Part shown: piece after piece, positions 50,768 through 59,571 of the stretch
Position numbering within the stretch: the first letter of the stretch is position 1
Layout of the letters: every line of letters starts with the position of its first letter
Assembly: GCA_965218045.1 (NCBI GenBank)
Contig: CBDCJX010000001.1
Location: 248,001 to 312,000 of the forward strand
DNA: 64,000 nucleotides
Source: CAVRCA01 sp965218045
Lineage (GTDB): Bacteria; Pseudomonadota; Alphaproteobacteria; Acetobacterales; Acetobacteraceae
Direction of reading: 5' to 3'
Position numbers and translations under genes: made by a program
The notes under the pieces: model-generated
Told to the model about the DNA's origin: nothing
Seen by the model: the letters and a program-made list of their open reading frames with translations, nothing else
Database searches by the model: none

Positions 50768-52057
50768 ATGAGCAGCACTGTAGCGCCTGACACCGTGACC
50801 CAGAGTGTGCCGGAAGCGACGGCGCCGTCCGTCGTCACCGAGGTTCCGCGTCAGGTCCCGGCAGCGTCCGCCGCCGGCGGAACGGTTTTCGCCATCCTGG
50901 TGGCGGTCAGCTTCTCGCACATGCTGAACGACCTGATGCAGTCGCTGATCCCGGCAATCTACCCGCTGCTCAAGTCGAAATTCAGCCTGAGCTTCGCCCA
51001 GGTCGGGTTGATCACCCTGGTGTTCCAGCTCACCGCCTCGATGTTGCAGCCGGTGGTGGGGCTCTACACGGATCGGCGGCCGATGCCGTTCTCGTTGGCC
51101 ACCGGCATGGCGTTCACCTTGACTGGGCTGCTGGTCCTTTCGCAAGCGGGAAGCTACCCCGTGCTGCTGCTGGGCGCCTCCTTGGTGGGCATGGGGTCTT
51201 CCGTGTTCCACCCGGAGTCATCGCGTGTCGCGCGCATGGCTTCGGGCGGGCGCTATGGCTTCGCGCAATCGTTCTTTCAGGTCGGCGGCAGCGCCGGACA
51301 GTCGCTCGGGCCGCTGCTGGCGGCGTTCGTGGTGCTACCCTACGGACAGTGGAGCATCAGCTGGTTCTCCGGTGTCGCCCTGGTGGCGATGGGCGTGCTG
51401 ACCTTCGTGGGGTTCTGGTATCGCGGCCAGGCGCGGGCGAGCACCTTGCGCAAGGGCGGCGAGCGTTCGACATCGGGGCTGTCGCGCCGCAAGGTCGCCA
51501 TCTCGCTCGCCGTCCTGCTCGCCCTGATGTTCAGCAAGAACGTCTACACCGCAAGCATCGGCAGCTATTACACGTTCTACTTGATCGACCGCTTCCACGT
51601 GACGGCGCAGGACGCGCAGATCCATTTGTTCGTCTTCCTCGGCGCCGTCGCGATCGGCACTTTGGTCGGCGGCCCGGTGGGCGATCGGTTCGGCCGCAAG
51701 CTGGTGATCTGGGTCTCCATCCTCGGCGTGCTGCCCTTCACCCTGGCCTTGCCCCATGTCGGGCTGCTGTGGACCGGCATCCTGACCGTGTTCATCGGCC
51801 TGATCATGGCATCGGCCTTTTCCGCGATTCTGGTCTACGCGCAGGACTTGCTGCCGGGAAAGATCGGCACCATCGCGGGTCTGTTCTTCGGCCTGTCCTT
51901 CGGGATTGGTGGGCTTGGTGCGGCGGCCCTGGGGGTGCTTGCCGACGCGACGAGCATCCGGCTGGTCTATCAGATCTGTGCCTTCCTGCCGGTCATCGGC
52001 CTGCTCACGGTCTTCCTGCCCGATATCGGTCGCAGGGCCAGGCCAGCCACGGCCTAA
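50768..52057 (+). CDS. MFS transporter, fosmidomycin resistance (Fsr)-like
   Basis: A 429-residue MFS of the Fsr family. After a Pro/Val-rich cytoplasmic N-terminus comes LVAVSFSHMLNDLMQSLIPAIYPLLK, the conserved first helix, then LITLVFQLTASMLQPVVGLYTDRRPMP and GMGSSVFHPESSRVARMASGGRYGFAQSFFQVGGS, typical of fosmidomycin-resistance exporters. It likely exports fosmidomycin or similar phosphonic or acidic antibiotics. It stands alone and converges on the transglutaminase gene. Confidence 0.9.
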   Translation: MSSTVAPDTVTQSVPEATAPSVVTEVPRQVPAASAAGGTVFAILVAVSFSHMLNDLMQSLIPAIYPLLKSKFSLSFAQVGLITLVFQLTASMLQPVVGLYTDRRPMPFSLATGMAFTLTGLLVLSQAGSYPVLLLGASLVGMGSSVFHPESSRVARMASGGRYGFAQSFFQVGGSAGQSLGPLLAAFVVLPYGQWSISWFSGVALVAMGVLTFVGFWYRGQARASTLRKGGERSTSGLSRRKVAISLAVLLALMFSKNVYTASIGSYYTFYLIDRFHVTAQDAQIHLFVFLGAVAIGTLVGGPVGDRFGRKLVIWVSILGVLPFTLALPHVGLLWTGILTVFIGLIMASAFSAILVYAQDLLPGKIGTIAGLFFGLSFGIGGLGAAALGVLADATSIRLVYQICAFLPVIGLLTVFLPDIGRRARPATA

Positions 52058-52086
52058 GCGACATCGACGCCGATCTACGCCACCGC

Positions 52087-52959
52087 CTAGACCGGTTCGA
52101 GATCGACTTGCACCGAGAGCGTATGAGCCCCGCCGCCGAGCAGGACGCCGCGCACCGGAGTGATGTCGCCGTAGTCGCGACCCCAGGCGAGGACCACATG
52201 CTCGTCGCAGACCACGAGATCGTTGGTCGGGTCGAGGTCGACCCAGCCAAACGCGGCGCCGAGCCAACAGCCGACCCAGGCGTGCGACTGATCGGCGCCA
52301 AGACGACGCTGCATGCCCGGCGGCGGGCGGGTGCGGATGTAGCCGGAGACATAGCGGGCCGGCAGGCCGAGACCACGCAGTCCGGCGATCATGAAGTGGG
52401 TGAAATCCTGGCAGACGCCCTCGCGTCGCTCGAGCACGTGGAACGGCGCCGTGTTGAGCGTGGTCACGCCGGCCCGGAAGGTGAACTCGCCACGAATCCG
52501 CGCCTTGAGCTCCAGCAGCCCGTGCAGGATCGGCCGGCCGGGCGGGAAGCTGGTGGCGGCATACTCGGTCACTCCCGCCGCCTGCGGCGCCATCGGACTC
52601 TCGAAGGCGAACTCCGCGGCGCGCCAGGCGTCCGGCCCGCCAGCTTGCGCGGCGACGGCGACCTGCTCCCAGGCTGGCGTGTCGCCCGGCTCCGGTGGGT
52701 CAGGCAGCCGCACATCGACCCGGGATTCCGCCATCACCTCGAAATCCGGATGCGGCGCGTCGACCGACAGCCAGGTGACGTGATTGCCGAAATGGTCGAG
52801 CCCGTCGCGGCGGCGCGATGCGGCCGGGTTGGCGCGCAGCGACGAGGCGAGGATTCTCTGCCAGGGCAGCGGACGCGGCAGCAGGTGCAATACATGGGCA
52901 CCGAGGTCGACCCCGTCGCGATAGGCGTACCGGGTCGAGTGACGGACGCGATAGATCAC
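52087..52959 (-). CDS. Transglutaminase-like family protein
   Basis: A 290-residue transglutaminase-like protein with the bacterial N-terminal domain (MIYRVRHSTRYAYRDGVDLGAHVLHLLPR). The catalytic triad is Cys in EGVCQDFTHFMIAGLRGLG, His in QSHAWVGCWLG and Asp in WVDLDPTND. Start is GTG at 52959, which overlaps the upstream ATP-grasp/alpha-E stop (GTGA). In the CPT ATP-grasp, alpha-E and transglutaminase clusters described for amidoligase systems, these proteins are thought to make or break isopeptide bonds. Here it is the second gene of that cluster. Confidence 0.88.
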   Translation of the reverse strand: MIYRVRHSTRYAYRDGVDLGAHVLHLLPRPLPWQRILASSLRANPAASRRRDGLDHFGNHVTWLSVDAPHPDFEVMAESRVDVRLPDPPEPGDTPAWEQVAVAAQAGGPDAWRAAEFAFESPMAPQAAGVTEYAATSFPPGRPILHGLLELKARIRGEFTFRAGVTTLNTAPFHVLERREGVCQDFTHFMIAGLRGLGLPARYVSGYIRTRPPPGMQRRLGADQSHAWVGCWLGAAFGWVDLDPTNDLVVCDEHVVLAWGRDYGDITPVRGVLLGGGAHTLSVQVDLEPV

Positions 52960-55463
52960 GCGGCGCCGCGCAGCGCCGGTTGCACTTCGAGCCCGACACT
53001 GCGTGCCGCCGGCAGCAGGGCGAAGTAGCGGCGCGAGACCTGGTCCGACAGCTCGGCGATCGCGTCGCGCAGGTCGAGCAGTCTTGGTGCGAGGCGGATG
53101 GCGACCTCCGGCTGATCGGCCGCGGTGGCGACGTCGCGAACCATAGCTTGGACATCGGCGAGCAGGGTCGCGACCACGCCCGCGAGCGACGTGGCGGCGG
53201 CCTCGCCGGCGATTTCGGCCAGCAGGTCGCGCGATTGCGCGAGCTGGTAGGCGAGGCCGCGCGGATTGGCCTCATCGGCAAGCATCAGATCGAGCGCCGG
53301 CGCGGGTTGCAGCACGGCGAGGTAGCGGCTGCGATAGGTGATCACCGAATCACACAGTTCGAGCGACAGCCGCAACGCCATCTCCACCCGTCCGGGCTGC
53401 GCCGGGGCGAGTGGTTGCCGCAGGGCGCAGGCGAGCTCGTCGGCGATCGCGCGGGCGCGCTCGACCCGGCGGCCAAGATCGAGGAACAGCCGGCCGCCGC
53501 CGCGCACCATGTTCTCGGCGGCGAGCCCGGCGACGGTGGCGGAGAAACGCACCACGCCGCCCAGCGCCTGGGAAAGGGCGTCCAGCTCCTCGCCCTCCGG
53601 CAAGCCGGGTATCTGACGCAGCGCGTCGGCCAGCTCGCGGACCGCCCGGCTCATCACCGCGTACATGTCACCGCTCAGCCGGTCGCGCAGCAGGCCGGTC
53701 ATGCGCGCCACCCGGCCGAGCAGGCCGCCGGTCGGCCCGTCCTCGCGCGCGGCCCGCAGCAGCGCCGCCGCCAACAGCTCGGCGCCGAGCAGGATGTTGA
53801 TGTCGCGATCGATCAGATGGGCGGTGCCGAGGCAGTCGGCGAGGACTTGCAGCTCGGCCAGCTGGCGCGGGCTCGGTGTCGGGCGGACGATGCGGCTGAT
53901 CGCGGCGCGTTGCAGGCGGGCGGTTCCCTCCAGCCGCTCCAGGTAGCGGCCGAGCCAGAAAAAGTTGTCGGCGGCCCGGCTGGGCAGGTCGCCCGGGGTA
54001 CGCCGGATCGCCAGCGCCGGCCGCGAGGCCACGCCCGGCCCGACGATCGCCCCCGGGGTCTCGGCCAGCACCCAGACATCCTTGGCGAGACCCTGCTCGG
54101 GCAGCCGCCAGGCCAGCGCCTCCTCGCTTGGCATGGTTCGCGCGAGCCCGCCCTGCATCGCCCGCCACTCGCCGCCCTCGTCGAACAGGAACAGGCGGAG
54201 CACGACGCCGCGCGGAACGAAGCCGCCCTTGCCGAGGCACGGGGTGACCGAAGCGCCGACCGGCGCGGCGGCGGCGAAGCGCCACGGCGCCTCGGCAATC
54301 CGGGCAAACAGGCGCTCCCGCCGCTCCGGGCTGAGCCGGTGCAGCCGCTCCGGCGCGCTCCGGCTATCGGTCGCGGAGCGAATCGCCCAGCGATCGAAGT
54401 CGTCGAACAGCGCCTCGACCGCGCCCGGTTGCCCGAGCCAGCGCGTCGGCACGCCGTCAAGCGCCAGCGGCTCGCCCAACAGCCGCTCGGCAAGCGTTGG
54501 CAGGAACGCCGACAACGCGGGAGCCTCGGCCACGGCGGCGCCGGGATGGTTGACGATCCGCACCGCGTTCGAGCGGGCGATATCTAGCAGCCCCGTGACG
54601 CCGGTTCCGTCGGGGGCCAGTTCGAGCGGGTCGACCAGTTGCCCGTCCACGGCCGACAGCAGCACGCCGATCGGCTGTAGCCCGCGCAAGGTCTTGAGGA
54701 ACAGCCCGCCGCCGCGAACCGTGAGGTCGCCGCCCTCGACCAGCGCGCATTGCAGCTCGCGCGCGAGCAGCACGTGGTCGTACCAGCGCGGATCGCCGTG
54801 TCCCGGGGTGAGCAGCGCCACCCCACCGCTGACCGCCGGCGGGATGAGCCGCTGCAAGCTGTCCTGCCAGGCTTCGAGGAACGGCCGGAGCTGGGCCACC
54901 GAGTGGCTGTGGAAGATCTCGGGCACCGCGCGCGACAGCATCTGCCGATGCTCGAGTGCCGCCGCCAGCCCGTCGGCCCAGCCGGTGTGATCGGCGATGA
55001 CACGCCACTCGCCCTCGGGGCCGCGTATCACGTCGGCGGCATAGAAGCGCAGCATCCGCCACGGTGCCGTCTCCGCCGGCGCCGAGCAGGGCCGCAGGAA
55101 GCCCGGGTTGGCGTAGATCAATGCGGGCGGCAGGGCGCCGGTCGCCAGCAGCCGCGCCGGGCCGTAGCAATCATCCAGGATGGCATCGAGCAGGCGGGCG
55201 CGCTGCGCCAGCCCCGCGCTCAGCGTGGAGAACTCCGATTCCGCCAGCAGCAGCGGAATCGGATCGCAGCGTGGGCCGGCCGCCAACGCACCCGGCAGCA
55301 GGCTGGTGACGCCTTCTTCCTCAAGCGCACGGTCGAGTCGCGCGGCGCGCTCGACCAGGGTGTCGCGGCCGAGCTCGGTCAGGGCACCGAGCAAGGTGCG
55401 CCAGCGCGGGCGCAACCCGCCTTTCCCGTCGACCATCTCGTCCAGCGGCGTGGCGCTCGTCAT
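52956..55463 (-). CDS. Circularly permuted ATP-grasp fused to alpha-E domain
   Basis: An 835-residue fusion. The N-terminal 490 residues are a circularly permuted type 2 ATP-grasp domain (NPGFLRPC, LRFYAADVIRGPEGEWRVIADHTGW, VALLTPGHGDPRWYDHVLLAREL) and the C-terminal 340 residues are an alpha-E domain beginning SRAADNFFWLGRYLERLEGTARLQ. The pair is usually encoded by two genes; fusion is common. It may ligate an amino acid or peptide to a target, with the transglutaminase-like partner processing the product. The 55463 ATG is preferred over 55487 because homology starts there. Confidence 0.85.
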   Translation of the reverse strand: MTSATPLDEMVDGKGGLRPRWRTLLGALTELGRDTLVERAARLDRALEEEGVTSLLPGALAAGPRCDPIPLLLAESEFSTLSAGLAQRARLLDAILDDCYGPARLLATGALPPALIYANPGFLRPCSAPAETAPWRMLRFYAADVIRGPEGEWRVIADHTGWADGLAAALEHRQMLSRAVPEIFHSHSVAQLRPFLEAWQDSLQRLIPPAVSGGVALLTPGHGDPRWYDHVLLARELQCALVEGGDLTVRGGGLFLKTLRGLQPIGVLLSAVDGQLVDPLELAPDGTGVTGLLDIARSNAVRIVNHPGAAVAEAPALSAFLPTLAERLLGEPLALDGVPTRWLGQPGAVEALFDDFDRWAIRSATDSRSAPERLHRLSPERRERLFARIAEAPWRFAAAAPVGASVTPCLGKGGFVPRGVVLRLFLFDEGGEWRAMQGGLARTMPSEEALAWRLPEQGLAKDVWVLAETPGAIVGPGVASRPALAIRRTPGDLPSRAADNFFWLGRYLERLEGTARLQRAAISRIVRPTPSPRQLAELQVLADCLGTAHLIDRDINILLGAELLAAALLRAAREDGPTGGLLGRVARMTGLLRDRLSGDMYAVMSRAVRELADALRQIPGLPEGEELDALSQALGGVVRFSATVAGLAAENMVRGGGRLFLDLGRRVERARAIADELACALRQPLAPAQPGRVEMALRLSLELCDSVITYRSRYLAVLQPAPALDLMLADEANPRGLAYQLAQSRDLLAEIAGEAAATSLAGVVATLLADVQAMVRDVATAADQPEVAIRLAPRLLDLRDAIAELSDQVSRRYFALLPAARSVGLEVQPALRGAA

Positions 55464-55532
55464 CGTGGCGCCCAATCTGCCCGACACAGGTCAAGCGCGC
55501 GAGCATATCCGCGCGCCGCTATCGCTCGCGGC

Positions 55533-56390
55533 CTAGCGGCTGGCTCCGCGCGCCTTGGCCCGCATCGCCGCCCAGTCCGCCTCGGTCCAGTCGAGCAGCA
55601 TCTCGGTCTGGCTGCCGCCGTCGCCGAGGTGCTGCTTGCCGCCGTCGATCACGACGCACTCGCCGTTGATGAAACCCGCCCCGTCGGAGACGAGATAGCT
55701 GCACAAGTTGGCGAATTCGGCGTGCTCACCGACGCGGCCCAGCGGGATCTCCTCGCCGATCGGCTTCGATCGCGCGCCGGGTGGGCTCAGCCGCTGCGTC
55801 GCGCCCGGCGTCGGAAAGGGACCCGGGACGACGGCGTTGAGCCGAACGCCTTTTGGCCCCCATTCGACGGCGAGGCTCTTGGTCATCGCGTGCACGCCGG
55901 CCTTGGCCATGGCGGACGGCACGCGGAAAGCCGCACCCTTCAGCGCCGAGAGGGTCAGCACGCTCAGCACCGCGCCGGGCGCGCCGGCGTCGATCCAGCG
56001 CCGTCCGGCGGCAACGGTGCAATAGGCCGCGCCGTGCAGCACGATGCCGAGAATCGAATCGATGGCGCGCGGCGACAGGCGATGCGTCTCAGCGATGAAG
56101 TTGCCCGCCGCGTTGTTCACCAACGTGGTGAGCGGTCCCCGTTGCCAGATCAGCTCCATCATTGCCTCGACCGCATCCGGATCGCGCACGTCGCAGCGGA
56201 GCGCGGTGACGGTCGCGCCGAGGTCGCGTCGGATCGTCGCCGCCGTCTCCTCGAGCACGTCGAGCCGCCGGCCGCAGATCACCAGCTCGGCGCCGAGCTC
56301 GACGAATCGCCGTCCCATCGCGGCACCCAGGCCGGTGCCGCCGCCGGTGACAAGGATCTTCTTTCCCGCGAGCAAGTCTTGCTGAAACAT
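55533..56390 (-). CDS. SDR of the 2,4-dienoyl-CoA reductase type
   Basis: A 285-residue SDR. The VNNAAGNFIAETHRLSP stretch near residue 96 with NNAAGNF is the hallmark of peroxisomal/mitochondrial-type 2,4-dienoyl-CoA reductase, and the catalytic end reads VPSAMAKAGVHAMTKSLAVEWG, where the usual Tyr of YxxxK is Ser, as in that clade. Cofactor motif is TGGGTGLGAAMG near residue 15. The ATG at 56390 starts the homology; frame extension upstream runs through tRNA-Gly and is not real. It should reduce dienoyl-CoA or a related thioester. Confidence 0.85.
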   Translation of the reverse strand: MFQQDLLAGKKILVTGGGTGLGAAMGRRFVELGAELVICGRRLDVLEETAATIRRDLGATVTALRCDVRDPDAVEAMMELIWQRGPLTTLVNNAAGNFIAETHRLSPRAIDSILGIVLHGAAYCTVAAGRRWIDAGAPGAVLSVLTLSALKGAAFRVPSAMAKAGVHAMTKSLAVEWGPKGVRLNAVVPGPFPTPGATQRLSPPGARSKPIGEEIPLGRVGEHAEFANLCSYLVSDGAGFINGECVVIDGGKQHLGDGGSQTEMLLDWTEADWAAMRAKARGASR

Positions 56391-56429
56391 CGCTCTACTC
56401 CGCTGCGGCGAAAACGTTTCGGGTGCCGT

Positions 56430-56503
56430 TGGAGCGGGTGACGGGGATCGAACCCGCACAACCAGCTTGGAAGGCTGGGGCTCTACCATTGAGCTACACC
56501 CGC
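56430..56503 (-). tRNA. tRNA-Gly(TCC)
   Basis: A 74-nt cloverleaf on the minus strand, acceptor GCGGGTG/CACCCGC, anticodon stem CCAGC/GCTGG with loop CTTCCAA, giving anticodon TCC (plus-strand 56469-56471, GGA). The CCA is encoded (56430-56432). It is between the SDR gene and the ferritin-like gene. Confidence 0.95.
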
Positions 56504-56541
56504 GCCGCCCCGCGTTGGTAGCGGAAGCCTGGTGTCGGAGG

Positions 56542-57105
56542 CTAGTCCTTCAGCATCGGCCTGCCCTCATGCGCGACCAGCAGGTCGTGCATGTCGTTGG
56601 CGTGCTCCTCCTCGGTCCCGAGAATGCCTTCGAGCATCACGCGGGTGGTCGGGTCCTTGTCGTCGAAGAAACGGATCAGCTCGCGGTAGTGCTCGACGGC
56701 GATCCGCTCGGCAATCAGGTTTTCGCGGATCATGTCGACCAGGTTCTCGCCTTCGGCATATTGCGAGGCGGAGCGGGTCGCCAGACCCTCCGGGTTGAAG
56801 TTGGGCTTGCCACCGAGCTGATTGATCCGTTCGGCGACCGCGCTCATGTGCTCCTGCTCTTCCTTGGCGTGCTGCGCGAACTCCGCCTTGACGCTGTCGC
56901 TGGAGATCCCGGTCGCAGCGATCGCGTGCATGGTGTAGCGCAGCACGCAGACGATCTCGGTGGCGAGCACCGATTGCAGAATTTCGATCGCCTGCTTGGC
57001 GTCCATGCCATAGGCGGGGGTCACGGCGCCGTCGCCGAGATGCTGACGCGCGCGCTCGCGCAACGTCTTGACATCGGTCAGGAATGGTTGGGCTGTCTGG
57101 CTCAC
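56542..57105 (-). CDS. Ferritin-like/bacterioferritin-type protein
   Basis: A 187-residue four-helix ferritin-like protein. Iron ligands are placed in LATEIVCVLRYTMHA (Glu), HAKEEQEHMSAVAERI (Glu/His), AERIAVEHYRELI and ILGTEEEHANDMHDL, two E-x-x-H helix pairs as needed for a di-iron site. Start is GTG at 57105, with AAGGAG 9 bases upstream. Likely an iron oxidase/store or DPS-like protein. It is in a run of minus-strand genes between tRNA-Gly and tRNA-Tyr. Confidence 0.85.
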   Translation of the reverse strand: MSQTAQPFLTDVKTLRERARQHLGDGAVTPAYGMDAKQAIEILQSVLATEIVCVLRYTMHAIAATGISSDSVKAEFAQHAKEEQEHMSAVAERINQLGGKPNFNPEGLATRSASQYAEGENLVDMIRENLIAERIAVEHYRELIRFFDDKDPTTRVMLEGILGTEEEHANDMHDLLVAHEGRPMLKD

Positions 57106-57207
57106 GAGCGGTTTCTCCTTTGGATGCACGCACAGAACGCACCAGCCGGTCCCGGTTGGAAGTGATCCGCCAGAGTTGATGGACGGCAGCCAAATGCACG
57201 GGGGAGC

Positions 57208-57293
57208 TGGTGGAGGGGGTTGGATTCGAACCAACGTAGGCGTGCGCCAACGGATTTACAGTCCGTCCCCTTTAGCCACTCGGGCACCCCTCC
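57208..57293 (-). tRNA. tRNA-Tyr(GTA)
   Basis: An 86-nt tRNA with long variable arm, acceptor GGAGGGG/CCCCTCC and encoded CCA (57208-57210). Anticodon loop CTGTAAA gives GTA at 57257-57259. Long variable loop is normal for tRNA-Tyr. Confidence 0.95.
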
Positions 57294-57306
57294 GACCGGA
57301 GGCCGC

Positions 57307-57334
57307 ATCATTCTCATAAGCCGTGGCTTGTCAA
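57307..57334 (-). promoter_or_regulatory. Promoter of tRNA-Tyr
   Basis: On the minus strand TTGACA (57334-57329), 16 bp, AATGAT (57312-57307), ending 14 bp before the tRNA's 5' end. Consensus -35. Confidence 0.5.
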
Positions 57335-57402
57335 CGAACCGACTGACCGGAGGACGCCCCTGCTGGGCAGCACCCGCGCCAAACGCTATACCGGTTGGCG
57401 AA

Positions 57403-58371
57403 ATGAAACCGCCCCACTCGAACCGGCCCGGCGGAGGCGGCCGCGCCCCCTCCGGCCAACGTCCACAAGGCCCGCGCCCCCCACAAGGTCCGCGCCCCCC
57501 GCAGGGCCCGCGCCCCCCGCAAGGCAAGCCCTTGCCGGGGCAACGTCCACCGCAGGGGCAACGTCCCTCGCAAGGATCGCAGGGGCGCGGTTGGCATGGT
57601 TCGGAGCAGCGCGACAGACGGGGCGAGCAGGCAGCGACGCGCCCGCCGGAGGCGCCGCGCGGCACCGTGTGGATCTACGGCCAGCACGCCGTGGCGGCGG
57701 CGCTCGCCAACCCGCAGCGGCGATTGCGGCGGCTGCTGCTCACCGAGGAGGCGGAGCAATCGCTCGCGCAACGCCTGGCGCAGCCTTGGGCGTTGGCGGC
57801 GGAACGCACCGATCGCGGTCGCATCGACCACCTGCTCGGGCGCGACGCGGTGCACCAGGGCGCGGCGTTGCTGGCCGACCCGCTGCCTGCGCCCTCGCTG
57901 CAGCAGGCGCTGGAGCGGAACGGGACCGTGCTGGTGCTCGACCAGGTGACCGACCCGCGCAATGTCGGCGCCATCCTGCGTTCCGCAGCGGCGTTCGGCG
58001 CGGCGGCGGTGGTCACCCAGGACCGCAACGCGCCGGAGGAGACCGGATCGCTCGCGAAAGCCGCCTCGGGCGCGCTGGAAACCGTGCCGCTGTTGCGCGC
58101 GGTGAACATTGCCCGCACCTTGATCGCGCTGAAGGCCGCCGGGTGCTGGGTGGTCGGGCTCGACGCCGGCACCGGCAAGGCGTTGTCGGGCCCCGATCTG
58201 GCGCAGCGGCGGGTGGCACTCGTGCTCGGCGCCGAGGGTGAGGGGTTACGACGACTGACCCGCGATACCTGCGACGAAATTGCTGCGGTGGTCATGCCGG
58301 GCGGCAGCGAGAGCCTGAATGTCTCCGTTGCCGCCGCCGTGGCGCTCTATGAACTGAGGAGACGCGGATGA
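57403..58371 (+). CDS. rlmB: 23S rRNA (guanosine-2'-O)-methyltransferase, RlmB/TrmH family
   Basis: A 322-residue SpoU-family enzyme that methylates a ribose in rRNA or tRNA. Motif 1 is LVLDQVTDPRNVGAILRSAAAFGA (about residue 181), motif 2 is VALVLGAEGEGLRRL (about residue 270) and motif 3 is MPGGSESLNVSVAAAVALYEL at the end; an N-terminal substrate-binding region starts VWIYGQHAVAAAL near residue 88. The first 85 residues are a low-complexity Pro/Gly/Gln/Arg tail, with three PQGPRP repeats, absent from E. coli RlmB. The ATG at 57403 was chosen because the frame before it overlaps tRNA-Tyr. Stop overlaps the hydratase ATG. Confidence 0.85.
   Translation: MKPPHSNRPGGGGRAPSGQRPQGPRPPQGPRPPQGPRPPQGKPLPGQRPPQGQRPSQGSQGRGWHGSEQRDRRGEQAATRPPEAPRGTVWIYGQHAVAAALANPQRRLRRLLLTEEAEQSLAQRLAQPWALAAERTDRGRIDHLLGRDAVHQGAALLADPLPAPSLQQALERNGTVLVLDQVTDPRNVGAILRSAAAFGAAAVVTQDRNAPEETGSLAKAASGALETVPLLRAVNIARTLIALKAAGCWVVGLDAGTGKALSGPDLAQRRVALVLGAEGEGLRRLTRDTCDEIAAVVMPGGSESLNVSVAAAVALYELRRRG
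57471..57524 (+). repeat. Three in-frame 18-bp repeats in rlmB
   Basis: CCCGCGCCCCCCACAAGG and two near-identical copies (57471-57488, 57489-57506, 57507-57524), each coding a six-residue PQGPRP unit in the disordered N-terminal tail of the RlmB-type protein. Copies differ by only three bases, so the expansion looks recent. Confidence 0.85.
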
Positions 58372-59180
58372 GCAGCTTCAATCCAGACCGCGCGGCCGAA
58401 GCGATAGCCCTAGCGCGCGCCGCGCGGCGCCGTCTCGCCCCCTTGCCGACGGGCATCGCACCGAGCACCCCCTCCGAGGGTGCTGCCGTGCAGGTCGCGC
58501 TGGCCCGACGCTTGGGCGCGATGCCGCCGGCCGGTTTCAAGATCGGCGCCACCGCCAAGCGCATGCAGGATTATCTCGGCCTCGTCGCGCCGGTCGCCGG
58601 ATTTATACCCGTGGCTGGGCTGCACCGTAGCGGCGCGAGCTTGCCATTCGCCGATTTCCTCAATCCCGGCGCCGAGTGCGAGATCGTCGTGCGGCTGGCG
58701 CGCGACATCGCTGCCGGGCCATGCACGCCCGACCAGGCGGCCGCCGCCGTCGAGGCGGTGTTCGCCGGCATCGAGATCGTGGAGAATCGCTACGAGGTTG
58801 ATCCGGCCGTAATCGGCGTGCCCACTTTGATGGCAGACCAAGTCTATCACGCCGCTTGCATCGCCGGTGCACCGCGAACCGACTGGCGTAGCCTCAATAT
58901 CGCTTCCCTCGCTGGCCGCATGTGGGTGGACGGCAGGGTGGTAGGCGAGGGCGTTGCCGGAGACCTGCTCGAGCATCCCTGGAATTGCCTCGCCTGGCTC
59001 GCCGGGTCGGCAGAGATTGCCGCGTTCGGCGGGCTGCGCGCTGGCCAGACAATCATGCTCGGCAGCGTCACCCCGCCGATATGGCTTGACCAACCCCCGC
59101 CCGATCGTTCATCCATCGTGAAAGTAGCGTTTGCCAACCTCACGCCGGTAGAACTGGAGCTGCACAACACAAGAACATAG
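58368..59180 (+). CDS. 2-keto-4-pentenoate hydratase-like protein (FAH fold)
   Basis: A 270-residue protein of the MhpD/fumarylacetoacetase-like hydratase family. PPAGFKIGATAKRMQDYLGL (about residues 54-72), FLNPGAECEIVVRLARDI (metal Glu pair) and AFAGIEIVENRY near residue 135, with DPAVIGVPTLMADQVYHAAC, are conserved. The metal-dependent enzyme hydrates 2-hydroxypenta-2,4-dienoate-type acids in aromatic meta-cleavage. It overlaps rlmB by 4 bases (ATGA), an odd pairing of a catabolic gene with RNA modification. No other meta-cleavage gene is in the window, so the substrate may differ. Confidence 0.85.
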   Translation: MSSFNPDRAAEAIALARAARRRLAPLPTGIAPSTPSEGAAVQVALARRLGAMPPAGFKIGATAKRMQDYLGLVAPVAGFIPVAGLHRSGASLPFADFLNPGAECEIVVRLARDIAAGPCTPDQAAAAVEAVFAGIEIVENRYEVDPAVIGVPTLMADQVYHAACIAGAPRTDWRSLNIASLAGRMWVDGRVVGEGVAGDLLEHPWNCLAWLAGSAEIAAFGGLRAGQTIMLGSVTPPIWLDQPPPDRSSIVKVAFANLTPVELELHNTRT

Positions 59181-59292
59181 CGACAACTGTCTGTTAACCT
59201 ACTCGGCACATATTGACGGTCACCGGGCCGCACCCCGCATCGCCCGACGGAACCGAACCCCGCCAAAAAGGCCAGCTCCGGAAGTTCTATCC

Positions 59293-59520
59293 ATGCTTTC
59301 CGACTGGACCATCCTCTCCGACGACCTGCAACTCACCCTCTCCCGCGAGGCGCTGAAGCGCGCCGCCGAAACCATCGCGGGGCAGGCCGAAATCCTCGCC
59401 AGCGAAATGGAGACCGGCAGCCTGTCCGATCGCGGCGGCCCGGATGCGCTCCGCCTGCTCGCCGCGGTCGTCCGGGTGAGCGGCGAGGACCCGTTCGCCG
59501 CTATCGCGGGCCACGCCTGA
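59293..59520 (+). CDS. Small conserved-looking hypothetical protein
   Basis: A 75-residue acidic helical protein (SREALKRAAETIAGQAEILASEMETG and GGPDALRLLAAVVRVSG). No motif recognised. It is 112 bp after the hydratase gene, in front of the convergent hydrolase pseudogene; that gap has a TTGACG (59213-59218) that could be a -35 element. Confidence 0.55.
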   Translation: MLSDWTILSDDLQLTLSREALKRAAETIAGQAEILASEMETGSLSDRGGPDALRLLAAVVRVSGEDPFAAIAGHA

Positions 59521-59571
59521 GTGCCAATCACCGCAACGATGGCGTGCCGCGATGCTTTTTGCGTGGCGGGT

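Noticed and set aside
56391..56489. Upstream extension of the dienoyl-CoA reductase-type gene
   Set aside because: It would cover tRNA-Gly; homology begins at the ATG at 56390.
59521..59571. Intrinsic terminator near a TTTTT run
   Set aside because: The flanking arms do not form a stable stem.
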